From the NCBI GenBank assembly GCA_019359075.1, contig JAHHIB010000055.1:1-59640 (forward strand): a stretch of 59,640 nt of DNA, in the 5' to 3' direction. The translations under genes were made by a program, and so were the position numbers. Numbering within the stretch: the stretch's first letter is position 1; each line of letters opens with the position of its first letter. The notes under the pieces are model-generated. The model did no database searches. It worked only from the letters and a program-made list of their open reading frames with translations, and was not told the DNA's origin. The stretch is from Kalymmatonema hyalinum WJT4-NPBG1 (GTDB lineage Bacteria > Cyanobacteriota > Cyanobacteriia > Cyanobacteriales > Nostocaceae). Below are positions 1 through 8,175 of the stretch, piece after piece.

Positions 1-320
1 TAGTGATGAATATTCCTCTTGTGTGAGGTTAACGATGTATTTTTCTGCCATTTGTGAATACCGAGATTTTCAACTAGTTTCTCAGTAACCTGGACACCTG
101 TCAAAATCTCTGTGGTGAACTACTAGGACACTAAGAAGTTTTGTGTCTTTACATCTTTGCATCAAGTAAATTCAAAACAAATATCAGCCTCCATTCAACT
201 GATTGTCAATGTGGAAGTTGGTTGAAGATTAGACTTCTTGCATTCATTGCAAAACAAAGAATAATTAACCACAGATGGACACAGATGGACACAGATGGAA
301 TCAAACAAATGCAATCTTGT
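1..320. other. Gene-free left edge with short tandem repeat
   Basis: No convincing gene is seen here. At 271-299 the ten-base unit ACAGATGGAC is repeated three times in tandem (the last copy ends AA), just after AATTAACC. The same word forms the arm of a longer palindrome at 55344-55409, so this looks like half of a dispersed repeat downstream of clpP. A short reading frame crossing it has no recognisable protein features. Confidence 0.6.
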
Positions 321-929
321 CTATTGAACAGAGGTAGGCGTTTTCAGGATAACACCGTCAATTAAGCCGTAAGCCTTTGCTTCTTCAGCACTCATGAAAA
401 AGTCTCGGTCTGAATCACGTTGAATCTTCTCTAAGGGTTGACCTGTATGAGTAGCTAATATCTTGTTGATAGTGTCTTTGGTACGCAAAAGTTCTCTAGC
501 TGCAACCTCAATATCACTAGCCACTCCCTGAGCGCCTCCTGAAGGTTGATGAATCATAATCCGAGCATTTGGCAAAGCATATCTTTTGCTCTTAGTACCT
601 GAAGAAAGCAAGAATGCTCCCATTGAAGCCGCAATACCGACACAAACAGTACAAACATCTGAACGAATTTGGTTCATAGTATCGTAAATAGCCATTCCCG
701 CTGTTACTGAACCTCCTGGACTATTGATGTACAAAAAGATATCTCGCTCTGGGTCATCAGCATCTAGAAACAACAATTGCGCAACTATCAAATTAGCTGT
801 ATCATCTGTAACTTCACTCTTCAAAAAGACAATCCGCTCTGCAAGTAAACGCGAATAAATATCAAAGGCTCTGTCTCCTTTGTCTGATGGTTGAATAACC
901 ATTGGGATGCTGGATTGATGATTGCTCAT
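321..929 (-). CDS. clpP: ATP-dependent Clp protease proteolytic subunit ClpP
   Basis: This is the serine peptidase that forms the barrel-shaped ClpP chamber and degrades proteins unfolded by ClpX or ClpC in the cytoplasm. The catalytic Ser sits in the GIAASMGAF motif, the His in MIHQPSGG and the Asp in the C-terminal AYGLID region, so the triad is complete. Length (202 residues) is normal for the family. The chosen ATG at 929 has a GGAG ribosome site about ten bases upstream; an ATG 15 bases further upstream (944) overlaps that site and is less likely. Cyanobacteria carry several ClpP paralogues; which one this is cannot be told here. It is monocistronic as far as visible, with a small cupin gene next upstream on the same strand. 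Confidence 0.95.
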   Translation of the reverse strand: MSNHQSSIPMVIQPSDKGDRAFDIYSRLLAERIVFLKSEVTDDTANLIVAQLLFLDADDPERDIFLYINSPGGSVTAGMAIYDTMNQIRSDVCTVCVGIAASMGAFLLSSGTKSKRYALPNARIMIHQPSGGAQGVASDIEVAARELLRTKDTINKILATHTGQPLEKIQRDSDRDFFMSAEEAKAYGLIDGVILKTPTSVQ

Positions 930-1073
930 AGTGTTTGTCTCCAAAAAATAGACAATTGTAAATTAACCTAACTGCCCAAAGAGCTAGGATATTTTCAAAA
1001 AGGTTTTCTTGACCTAGTTTCAACTAGGAAGCTACCCAAAAACTCCCATCTTACCAAGACGAATAGTCAATAT

Positions 1074-1364
1074 TTAGACAGATGTGATTGCTCTATGGGG
1101 ACCATTTTTAGTGTTAGCAGGTGTACACCAAAATGTTGCTGTTGTGCATTCACGCCCCCCTGTTTCGATAGTTCCATTAAGAACATAGACATACTCGTCA
1201 CAGGGATGAAAATGAACTGGAATTACTGTACCAGCAGCCATTTGTAATTTATGGATTGAGCCTTGTGGTACCCCTTCAGCCAATGACAGTATTTTTGTTC
1301 CTGGAAGTTGCTCAATGTCTTCCCACTGTCCAGTGTGAGTGTCAACAAAATTTTGTTCAGTCAT
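1074..1364 (-). CDS. Small cupin-domain protein
   Basis: A 96-residue single-domain cupin. The first cupin motif is visible as HFHPCDEYVYVLNGTIE: two His, the downstream Glu and the conserved Gly. The second motif is weaker, with a His in the last ten residues (GPHRAITSV). The protein ends directly after that strand, so the fold is minimal. Similar small cupins of the ChrR type bind a metal and act as sensors or small-molecule enzymes; no substrate can be assigned. It is on the same strand as clpP, with 144 bp between its end and the clpP start, so co-transcription is possible but unproven. Confidence 0.8.
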   Translation of the reverse strand: MTEQNFVDTHTGQWEDIEQLPGTKILSLAEGVPQGSIHKLQMAAGTVIPVHFHPCDEYVYVLNGTIETGGRECTTATFWCTPANTKNGPHRAITSV

Positions 1365-1389
1365 ATTTAATTGCTCAAGTTTGAAACTT

Positions 1390-1519
1390 ATATCATGTCC
1401 GGTTATATAACCGTGGGGAAGTTCGTAGTGAGGACTTTAGTCCTCTTTACCGACAAAGCAAGGACTCGTGTCCTTACTACAAATAAGTTTTATTCTGGGC
1501 AATTAAGCGAACATGATAT
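1390..1519. repeat. Nested inverted repeat (palindromic intergenic element)
   Basis: The outer arms ATATCATGT (from 1390) and ACATGATAT (to 1519) are inverted copies. Inside, GTAGTGAGGAC (1425-1435) pairs with GTCCTTACTAC (1470-1480), with a further short hairpin between. The whole 130 bp could fold into a long imperfect cruciform or RNA hairpin. It lies just upstream of the cupin gene. It resembles the small palindromic elements common in filamentous cyanobacteria; no coding sequence is visible in it. Confidence 0.65.
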
Positions 1520-1690
1520 TATCTGACCAAAGTTTGTAACGCTGCAAATATCGACTTGTCACAAGCAACAGAATCGGCAACCTCTGTAGCCTTGAGTTTT
1601 AAGTTTGCCAAGTATGCAATGCTGTTTGAGAACGCCAAAAAAAGCCGTTGTTCTCTGGCTTTGTTCATTTGTCCGTGCAACACGAAATCA

Positions 1691-2299
1691 CTATTTTCCT
1701 TGCGAGAGAACTTGCCTCAATGTGCATTCAAGTTTGTACTCCCACCTGCCAGAGAAATAGGAAGTAAGAATCATGCTAGTCGATGCCTGAAATTCTATAC
1801 CTCTCGACCAACAACTAGGCGATTGATGTTCGCCACTCGTTCTTATTAAAGTTCTTGTCTGCACGGCAGGTGCTGATTTTATCTGTACCAATGACTTCCT
1901 ATATAGAGCGTTTGTTGTCGTTTGCTCATGCATAGACTCACCTTGCCACGGTTCTCGCGATCCAGTCATGGCAGTTTCTAGAATTCTATGTTGTAAGCGC
2001 AACTGGGTACCGCCTTCTTGTGATTCCAAAATCCAGGTGACAATGGAAGGCTGAGGCATGAATTTATCCTGCCAAGTGTAGGAAAGCCGTTTTGGCTCTT
2101 CTAGTTCAATGACTTCGCAATCAATACTTTCATCGAGTCCTGGCAGTGTAGACTCCTGAAATCGGAATTTGTGTCCTACACGCGGCTCAAAGTCATTTTC
2201 CATCAACCATGCAGCTAAGGCGCGACGGTTAGTGAGTACCTGCCAAACCCGTTGCGGTGGATATGGATAGAAAACTTCCTTGTTCAAGTTTCGGAGCAT
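1691..2299 (-). CDS. SRPBCC (AHSA1/START-like) protein with odd C-terminal half
   Basis: The first ~130 residues match the activator-of-Hsp90-like SRPBCC fold: an N-terminal YPYPPQRVWQVLTN segment, then the LSYTWQD and GGTQLRLQHR strands, forming a hydrophobic ligand cavity. Family members usually end around 150-160 residues, after a C-terminal helix with a GGW.YKL-type motif. Here a GRWEYKLE motif appears only near residue 185, after ~45 residues of Ser- and Thr-rich sequence that does not look like the family. An insertion or compensated frameshift is possible. The gene starts inside the 3' end of the upstream arsR-type gene (16-bp overlap), so the two are translationally coupled. The pairing of ArsR with SRPBCC proteins is common; ligand unknown. 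Confidence 0.75.
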   Translation of the reverse strand: MLRNLNKEVFYPYPPQRVWQVLTNRRALAAWLMENDFEPRVGHKFRFQESTLPGLDESIDCEVIELEEPKRLSYTWQDKFMPQPSIVTWILESQEGGTQLRLQHRILETAMTGSREPWQGESMHEQTTTNALYRKSLVQIKSAPAVQTRTLIRTSGEHQSPSCWSRGIEFQASTSMILTSYFSGRWEYKLECTLRQVLSQGK

Positions 2300-2646
2300 G
2301 AATCTTCCTCCAGATAGTTGCTTAGGGCATCCAGTTTTTCTTGCCAGAACTGTTCGTAATGTGCAATCCAGTCAGAAATCTGCTTGAGAGGCTCCGGGTT
2401 CAGGCGATATAACCGCTGTCGCCCTGCTTTTCGCATTTGTACTAATCCTACTTCACAAAGCACTTGCAAGTGCTGAGAAATCGCTGGCAAGCTCATGGCG
2501 AAAGGCTCAGCCAACTGTTTAACTGGTTGCTCACCAGTACGTAACTGATCCAATATCGCCCGTCGTGTTGGATCTGCGATCGCTGCAAAAACATCAGCAC
2601 TGGCAGCTAGTCTACTCATAGCGATTTTGGATTGTGGATGTTCCAT
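2284..2646 (-). CDS. ArsR-family transcriptional regulator
   Basis: A 120-residue winged-helix repressor. The segment FAAIADPTRRAILDQL followed by AMSLPAISQHLQVL is the classic ArsR/SdpR helix-turn-helix, and GLVQMRKAGRQRLYRL is the wing. There is no Cys-rich metal site of the ArsR/SmtB type (no ELCVCDL motif), so this is more likely an SdpR/YgaV-like member that does not sense arsenite. It overlaps the SRPBCC gene downstream, forming a two-gene operon. A perfect palindrome 127 bp upstream (2773-2786) is a plausible operator for autoregulation. The ATG at 2646 and an internal ATG at codon 10 are both possible starts. Confidence 0.9.
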   Translation of the reverse strand: MEHPQSKIAMSRLAASADVFAAIADPTRRAILDQLRTGEQPVKQLAEPFAMSLPAISQHLQVLCEVGLVQMRKAGRQRLYRLNPEPLKQISDWIAHYEQFWQEKLDALSNYLEEDSCSET

Positions 2647-2772
2647 TTTGGAGCGGGTAAACCAGGCTAATAGGCATTGTCAGCCCATCGCTGCATCGCT
2701 TGAAAAAGCAAAAATCTGATCATTGGCGTCATCCCAATACTTAAGCGAATACTTAACTCTTTTTATAATAGA

Positions 2773-2786
2773 TAAGCAATTGCTTA
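2773..2786. promoter_or_regulatory. Palindromic operator candidate for the ArsR/SRPBCC operon
   Basis: TAAGCAATTGCTTA is a perfect 14-bp palindrome upstream of the ArsR-type gene, in the AT-rich stretch where its promoter should lie. Related half-sites (CTTAAGCGAATACTTAA) occur at about 2741-2757. ArsR-family dimers bind such inverted repeats. The assignment rests on position and symmetry only. The rest of 2647-3149 holds no recognisable gene. Confidence 0.5.
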
Positions 2787-3149
2787 AATGTCAATACGCG
2801 TTGTTAAGAAATGTTACGATAACACGTTATTTAGCGTAATGCTAACCTACTGGAACTGAGTAATAAGTAGATGTGGGAGTACAAGCCCAGAATACCTAAC
2901 TTTTGTCGGCTGCATAAGTGCCATGAGTAGTTCCCTATAAAGTTATGTTGCTTATGTCAATAAAAGCCACCGCTCGTAATTAACTGGACTATTTCCGGAG
3001 GAATTGAGGAATTAATGATTGTGATTATGAAATCTGGCACTCACGGGGGCGGGAATTGCGCGGTTCAGTCTGCAATGCCGTTGACACATAATACCGCAGA
3101 AAAGTATGTGCCAACAGGACGTGGAGATTGTTCCTATACCAGTGTTTGG

Positions 3150-3968
3150 ATGGCACAGAAGACAGTGAAAAAAATTCTGGTGATTGAAAATAGAGCAGAA
3201 ACCCGAAAACTTTTTCTAAAATGCCTGGAAGCGGAAGGTTTCTACACTATAGGTGCTGAAAACGGTCTTATCGGTGTCCAGCGAGCACAGGAAGAGTTAC
3301 CCGATTTGGTAATCAGCGAAATTACGATGCCAATACTCGATGGTTACGGCGTCCTGACTACGCTGCGCCAAAACCCAGCCACAGCGATTATCCCCTTTAT
3401 TTTTGTCACTGGCAAAGTGACTCAGGCTGACATCCGCAAAGGTATGGAACTGGGAGCAGATGACTATCTCACTAAACCCTGTACACCAGAGGAATTACTC
3501 AGGGCGATAAGAGCCCGATTGGAAAGACAAGCCACCCTCCGGCAATGGTACGCTGCAAACTCACAATCAGTCCGAGAACCACCATGTGCTGAAATTATAA
3601 GACTGACTGCCCCTGAGTGCATCTTTCCGTCTGACCCTCAGTTAAGTGAGGTCTTTGGCTTCATCGAGGCAAATTATCACCGACCGATTACCCTAAGTGA
3701 CGTGGCTCTTGCTGTTGATTACTCTCCAAGTTACCTCACTAACCTGGTGCGACGTCAAACGGGACAAACTGTGCAAACCTGGATTATTGAGCGGCGCATG
3801 GCAGCAGCACGTTCCTTGCTCTTGGAAACCGATGAGAGAGTGGAGGAGATTGCTGCTAAGGTAGGCTATCAATCTATGGTTCATTTCTTCCGCCAATTTA
3901 GAAGACATCACGGGACAACTCCCCAAGCTTGGAGAAAGTTACAGCTCACTCAGCACAAACAACAGTAA
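3150..3968 (+). CDS. Receiver-AraC response regulator, copy 1 (degenerate phospho-site)
   Basis: An N-terminal CheY-like receiver (about residues 8-125) joined to a C-terminal AraC/XylS double helix-turn-helix (about 165-265). The receiver keeps the Thr (FVTG) and Lys (LTKPC) of the switch. The usual phospho-acceptor Asp is Glu 57 (VISEITMP), and the acidic pair is Glu-Asn (VIENR) rather than Glu/Asp-Asp. It is therefore unlikely to be phosphorylated in the ordinary way and may be locked or ligand-controlled. The ATG at 3150 or the GTG at 3165 fits the start, judged by alignment to copy 2; a longer frame from 3015 adds 45 residues without family similarity. The C-terminus (GTTPQAWRKLQ) is complete. 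No partner kinase lies nearby. Copy 2 follows 470 bp downstream. Confidence 0.85.
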   Translation: MAQKTVKKILVIENRAETRKLFLKCLEAEGFYTIGAENGLIGVQRAQEELPDLVISEITMPILDGYGVLTTLRQNPATAIIPFIFVTGKVTQADIRKGMELGADDYLTKPCTPEELLRAIRARLERQATLRQWYAANSQSVREPPCAEIIRLTAPECIFPSDPQLSEVFGFIEANYHRPITLSDVALAVDYSPSYLTNLVRRQTGQTVQTWIIERRMAAARSLLLETDERVEEIAAKVGYQSMVHFFRQFRRHHGTTPQAWRKLQLTQHKQQ

Positions 3969-4438
3969 TTCTCCTTTTCAAACAATGTATACATTTTTAT
4001 TGCCTGTTTGGCTGCTTATAATATCAAGCAAGAATAAGTATCTATCTAAAGAATTAAAAAAGAGCGTCTTTGAAAACAACTAGTGTTGTATTATTAATTT
4101 CATCTTGACTCACATCTTGCACCTGGCCGTATAAACCGAGGCTAGGTAAAAAGCAGTGCGATAAAGTTACATTACTTTTTTGGACTTTTCGCGCTAAATT
4201 AAGGGCTTTGAGTTTGATGCTGAGTGATGAAACAACATCAATTTTTTTTGGTACGATATGTCAGTTGAGCGATCCAGTCTAGAACTCTGCCGTTGGCAGA
4301 TCACACTGTATAAAAGTATAGGCAAGGAGGAAATGGTGATTAGTTTGGCGGGCAAACCAACCAAATCCCTCCTCTACCCTCTACAAATACAAAACTCCAG
4401 TCCTGTAAATGACCAGTGTTTAAATGGCAGAGGAGACA
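3969..4438. other. Intergenic region between the two receiver-AraC genes
   Basis: 470 bp with no convincing gene. The last ~100 bp (about 4330-4420) contain CCAACCAAATCCCTCC-like sequence and lead into the AGGAGA ribosome site of copy 2. A short frame starting at 4258 runs out of frame into copy 2 and looks like chance. No terminator with a clear U-tract was found. Confidence 0.5.
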
Positions 4439-5227
4439 ATGAAAAAAATTCTGGTGATTGAAGATGGGGCACAAACCCGAAAACTTTTTCTAGAATGGCT
4501 CAAAGCAGAAGGTTTCTACACTATAGGTGCCCAAAACGGTCTGATTGGTGTCCAGCGAGCACACGAAGAGTTACCCGATTTGATAATTAGCGAAATTATC
4601 ATGCCAAAACTCGATGGTTACAGTGTCCTGACCACGCTGCGCGAAAACTCAGCCACAGCGATTATCCCCTTTATTTTTGTTACTGCCAAATCGACTCGAT
4701 CTGACATCCGCAAAGGCATGGAACTGGGAGCAGATGACTATCTCACTAAGCCCTGTATGCTAGAGGAATTACTCAAGGCGATCGCTGGCTGCTTGGAAAA
4801 ACGAGCCTCTTTCCAAAAGTGGTACGCTGCACAGTTCCAGCCAATTTTAGAACCACCGCAAGCTGGCATTAAAAGAGCGGCTGACTTTCAGTGGATTTTT
4901 CCGTCTGACCCTCAGTTGACTAAGGTCTTCCACCTGATCGAGGCAAATTATCACCAATCGCTTACCCTTAGCGACGTGGCTGTTGCTGTTGGTTACTCTC
5001 CAAGTTACCTCACTAACCTGGTGCGACGCCAAACGGGACAAACTGTGCAAACCTGGATTATTGAGCGGCGGATGGTAGCAGCACGTTCCTTGCTCTTGGA
5101 AACCGATGAGAGAGTGGAGGAGATTGCTGCTAAGGTAGGCTACCAATGTATGGTTCATTTGTTCCGCCAATTTAGAAGAGATCACGGGACAACTACTTCC
5201 GCTTCATTGACGCAATGCCCACGCTGA
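4439..5227 (+). CDS. Receiver-AraC response regulator, copy 2 (altered C-terminus)
   Basis: A tandem paralogue of the gene at 3150. The ATG at 4439 is chosen because AGAGGAGA lies about seven bases upstream and the protein then opens MKKILVIED. The acidic pair is intact (Glu 8, Asp 9), as are Thr 82 and Lys 104, but the phospho-acceptor position is Glu 52 (IISEIIMP), as in copy 1. The AraC domain covers about 155-251. In its last ~200 bp the DNA is nearly identical to copy 1, far closer than in the receiver part. Identity stops at base ~5195: after FRRDHGTT the frame reads TSASLTQCPR instead of the normal AraC C-terminus. The second helix-turn-helix is still present, so activity cannot be excluded. 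The break coincides with the start of an unrelated gene remnant. Confidence 0.8.
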   Translation: MKKILVIEDGAQTRKLFLEWLKAEGFYTIGAQNGLIGVQRAHEELPDLIISEIIMPKLDGYSVLTTLRENSATAIIPFIFVTAKSTRSDIRKGMELGADDYLTKPCMLEELLKAIAGCLEKRASFQKWYAAQFQPILEPPQAGIKRAADFQWIFPSDPQLTKVFHLIEANYHQSLTLSDVAVAVGYSPSYLTNLVRRQTGQTVQTWIIERRMVAARSLLLETDERVEEIAAKVGYQCMVHLFRQFRRDHGTTTSASLTQCPR

Positions 5228-5436
5228 AGAAGCCAGGGACTGTCATGCTCTGGACTAACTGCAAACATCCATATTACGACCGTAACGTTACTAATGTTCC
5301 AGACTATATCTCCAGTGGTCGTGAGCGCACAGATCGTAAATGGGTCGGCGATATTTGGAAATATTTTGATGCAATCCACCGGATCGAAACAATGAACTTG
5401 AAAGCCATTTTGGAGTATCGCTTTGCTAATGGCTAG
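5195..5436 (+). pseudogene. 3' remnant of an unidentified gene, possibly a methyltransferase
   Basis: From ~5197 the frame reads FRFIDAMPTLKKPGTVMLW and continues 80 codons to a stop at 5436 with protein-like composition, but without a start, ribosome site or complete domain. The KPGTVMLWTN stretch resembles a late strand of SAM-dependent methyltransferases; this is a weak guess. The frame opens exactly where the AraC copy 2 loses homology to copy 1, so two genes appear to have been joined here. Its last 15 codons (from 5391) reappear at 8176-8221, upstream of the chimeric gene. An ATG at 5215 could start a 73-residue peptide, but no ribosome site supports it. Confidence 0.55.
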
Positions 5437-5853
5437 AGCATTCGTGACAAGTTAAGGTCGCATCCAGTTTGTCAATAGATAATGATACTTAAATTAGCGA
5501 TGAGCCTGTGGTGGAAAACGTACAATTTGGGGAAAGTTTGTAACGTAATCTTAAGCAAACCACCTCTCCGTACCCTGAAAAGTCACATTCAAGGTTAGTT
5601 TGATACCTAAATTTGCCTCAGTATTAAGCATAATTGTTTATTGACAAATGCAATTTTATCTGAAATTGTCTCGAATGAGCTGTGAGTTACCAGTTTCTTT
5701 AGAGTTCTAATCTCACACAATGTTTTCCATTAGACCATTTAACAGTTTTGTTCTGTAATCAGAGGAAAAGAGCCTTATGTATGATGTAATCGTGGTCGGC
5801 GCTCGCTGTGCGGGTTCGCCCACAGCCATGCTACTTGCCCGCAAGGGCTATCG
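5391..5853 (+). repeat. Copy 1 of a duplicated segment (remnant 3' end, leader, monooxygenase start)
   Basis: Two blocks here recur in the same order at 8176-8371: 5391-5436 (end of the remnant gene) and 5679-5853 (AGCTGTGAGTTACC leader through the first 26 codons of the FAD monooxygenase). In copy 1 the blocks are separated by 242 bp (5437-5678) with no recognisable gene; in copy 2 they abut. Base matches are high but not perfect, so the duplication is not brand new. The ribosome site AGAGGAAAAGAG of the monooxygenase lies at about 5761-5772. Confidence 0.8.
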
Positions 5854-6991
5854 GGTGTTGCTAGTGGACAAAACCACTTTTCCGAGTGACACTGTTTCAG
5901 CCCACTATATTCAACAGTCTGGCGTTGTTCAACTCAAGCGCTGGGGTCTCCTGGACAAACTCGTGGATTCGGGCTGCCCACCGATCCAAAGGGCTACTTT
6001 CAACTTCTTTGGTTCCGTTGTTTTGACTGCTTGGGGACTGTCGGTGGAGGGCGTAGCAGAGGGGTACGGTCCACGGCGCACCGTAATCGACAAGATTCTC
6101 GTTGACGCTGCTGTAGAAGCTGGGGTCGAGCTACGGGAAGGCTTCGTATTGCAGGAGGTCTGCATGGATGGCGATCGCGTCACTGGCATCCGTGGTCGGA
6201 CGAGTAGCAGATCGACCGTAACCGAGAAGGCTCGCATCGTCATCGGATCAGATGGGAAGAACTCGCTGGTTGCTCGTAGTGTCCGTGCCCCTGAGTACAA
6301 CACAATACCTTCCCTCGGCTGCTATTACTACAGCTACTGGAGTGGCGTTCCTATGGAAGGAGCGGAACTTTACACTCTAGACAATCGAATAGTCGTCGCT
6401 TGTCCTACAAACGACAACCTTCTGAGCATATTTATTGGATGGCCTAACAGGGAATTTCACAAAGTTCGCACTGATATCGAAGGGAACTTCCTAGCAACGC
6501 TCGATCTTATTCCCGAACTAGCTGAGCGTGTCCGGAGTGGCAAACGCGAAGAACCATACTATGGTACAGGTCACGTTCCAAACTTCTTCCGTAAGCCATA
6601 CGGGAATGGCTGGGCGCTAGTAGGCGACGCTGGATGCCACAAAGACCCAATTCTAGCCCAGGGGATGAAGGACGCTTTCTTGAGCGCCGAGCTTTTAGCA
6701 AACGCAATTGATATCGGTTTGTCTGGACGTAAACCACTTAATGAAGCGCTCGCCGAGTACGAACGGCAGCGCAACGAAGCCATAATGCCGCAATATAAAC
6801 GCGCCTGCGAACGTGCTACCTTTGAGCCAGCGTCTCCAGAGGCAATGCGGTTACTAGCTGCTCTTCAAGGGAACCAGAGGGAGATAGATCGCTTCTGGGC
6901 TGTCGAAGCGGGTACTGTGCCAATTCAAGACTTTTATTCACCTGAGAACATTCAGCGCATCATGGGTGCAGCCGCAGTTGGTGTTGGGTAA
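5777..6991 (+). CDS. FAD-dependent monooxygenase/oxidoreductase
   Basis: A 404-residue group A flavoprotein-type enzyme. The N-terminal Rossmann FAD site is the variant MYDVIVVGARCAGSPTA with the following LVDK acidic strand end. The second FAD motif is WALVGDAGCHKDP at about residue 280. The family (geranylgeranyl reductase-like / PHBH-like) hydroxylates or reduces aromatic and isoprenoid substrates using NAD(P)H and O2. The start at 5777 follows AGAGGAAAAGAG at good spacing. An O-methyltransferase lies 148 bp downstream on the same strand, which suggests hydroxylation followed by methylation of a small molecule, possibly aromatic; the substrate is unknown. Its first 26 codons are duplicated at 8302. 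Confidence 0.85.
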   Translation: MYDVIVVGARCAGSPTAMLLARKGYRVLLVDKTTFPSDTVSAHYIQQSGVVQLKRWGLLDKLVDSGCPPIQRATFNFFGSVVLTAWGLSVEGVAEGYGPRRTVIDKILVDAAVEAGVELREGFVLQEVCMDGDRVTGIRGRTSSRSTVTEKARIVIGSDGKNSLVARSVRAPEYNTIPSLGCYYYSYWSGVPMEGAELYTLDNRIVVACPTNDNLLSIFIGWPNREFHKVRTDIEGNFLATLDLIPELAERVRSGKREEPYYGTGHVPNFFRKPYGNGWALVGDAGCHKDPILAQGMKDAFLSAELLANAIDIGLSGRKPLNEALAEYERQRNEAIMPQYKRACERATFEPASPEAMRLLAALQGNQREIDRFWAVEAGTVPIQDFYSPENIQRIMGAAAVGVG

Positions 6992-7139
6992 GGACGTAGG
7001 TGTGTAGCCCATGTTTTGATTGGTAGCTCTGGCAACATAATCCACAACCTGTTGTCTTACTTTCCATGCTGGGACTGAGTAAGTATAATCCACGAGCAAC
7101 GTTTGACTATTACAAGGACTCTCTCGACAAAGAAATAGT

Positions 7140-8159
7140 ATGAATACAACCGAATCGTCGCCATCAATGGTAATGCTTCAGATGATAAGCGCTACCTGGC
7201 TTTCACGGTTAATTTACGCGGCAGCAAAGCTTGGTATCGCCGATCTGCTAAAGGATGGACCGAAGAGTAGCGAAGAGCTTGCGAGTTCCACTGGAATGCA
7301 CGCACCTTCTCTCTACCGAACACTGCGTGCACTCGCTAACTATGGCATATTTAAAGAGGTTAAACCCAATTGCTTTGAAATGACGCCTCTTGCAGAGACT
7401 CTTCAAAGCAGAGTACCCGGCTCAATGCGTAACATGGCGATTACTTGCGGGGAAGAGTATTATTACTACCCATTCGGAAAGATTCTCTACACTCTGCAGA
7501 CTGGTCAACCGGCATTCCATCATTTCCATGGTATGGATCTCTTTGAGTATCTAACGCAGCATCCTGATAACGCCAAGTGTTTTGATGAAGCAATGACCGA
7601 GTATGTATCGCAGATGCACACTTCATTTGCTGCCGTATATGACTTTTCTGGAGTGAAGAAGGTCGTCGACGTGGGTGGCGGTCATGGAACTCTTATGAAG
7701 CACATTCTAAAAGCCAACCCAACAGTGACCGGAATTCTCTTTGACAGACCATCTGTGATCGAGGGGTCAAAGAAAAACATCGAAGCTGCCGGGCTTTCGG
7801 ATCGGTGTGAGGTTGTTGGTGGAGACTTCTTTGAATCGGTGCCAAGCGGCGGTGACATCTATATTCTCTCATCAATCATCCACGGAAGGAATAACGAAGA
7901 CAGCGCTAGTATCCTCAGGAATTGCCATCGTGCAATGGTGGATAATGGCAGACTTTTGCTTGGCGAAGTGGTCATCCCTACAGGAAATGAGCCATTCTTT
8001 GGGAAGATACACGATATCAACCTTATGATAGCAGCTGAAGGTGGCGGGGAACGAACCGAGGCAGAATTCCTAAAGCTGTTTGAGATGTCTGGCTTCAAGC
8101 TAACAAGGATTATCCCGACACAGTCCCTTGGGAGCATAGTTGAGGGAGTACGCATTTAA
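7140..8159 (+). CDS. SAM-dependent O-methyltransferase (COMT-like family 2)
   Basis: A complete 339-residue enzyme of the plant-COMT/hydroxyneurosporene methyltransferase family. An N-terminal winged-helix dimerisation domain (about 15-90; LASSTGMHAPSLYRTLRAL) precedes the catalytic Rossmann domain, with SAM motif I as VVDVGGGHG (about 180). The usual catalytic HDWDDE motif is degenerate here: IIHGRNNED. The base His is kept, but the following Asp-Trp is lost, so activity may be altered. The C-terminal ERTEAEFLKLFEMSGF segment is typical. It probably acts with the upstream monooxygenase. A related core, with an intact HDWDDE, lies in the chimera immediately downstream. Confidence 0.9.
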   Translation: MNTTESSPSMVMLQMISATWLSRLIYAAAKLGIADLLKDGPKSSEELASSTGMHAPSLYRTLRALANYGIFKEVKPNCFEMTPLAETLQSRVPGSMRNMAITCGEEYYYYPFGKILYTLQTGQPAFHHFHGMDLFEYLTQHPDNAKCFDEAMTEYVSQMHTSFAAVYDFSGVKKVVDVGGGHGTLMKHILKANPTVTGILFDRPSVIEGSKKNIEAAGLSDRCEVVGGDFFESVPSGGDIYILSSIIHGRNNEDSASILRNCHRAMVDNGRLLLGEVVIPTGNEPFFGKIHDINLMIAAEGGGERTEAEFLKLFEMSGFKLTRIIPTQSLGSIVEGVRI

Positions 8160-8175
8160 TAGACCTCAAAGAAGC

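Noticed and set aside
271-299. Tandem ACAGATGGAC units as a CRISPR
   Set aside because: Three contiguous ten-base units without spacers.
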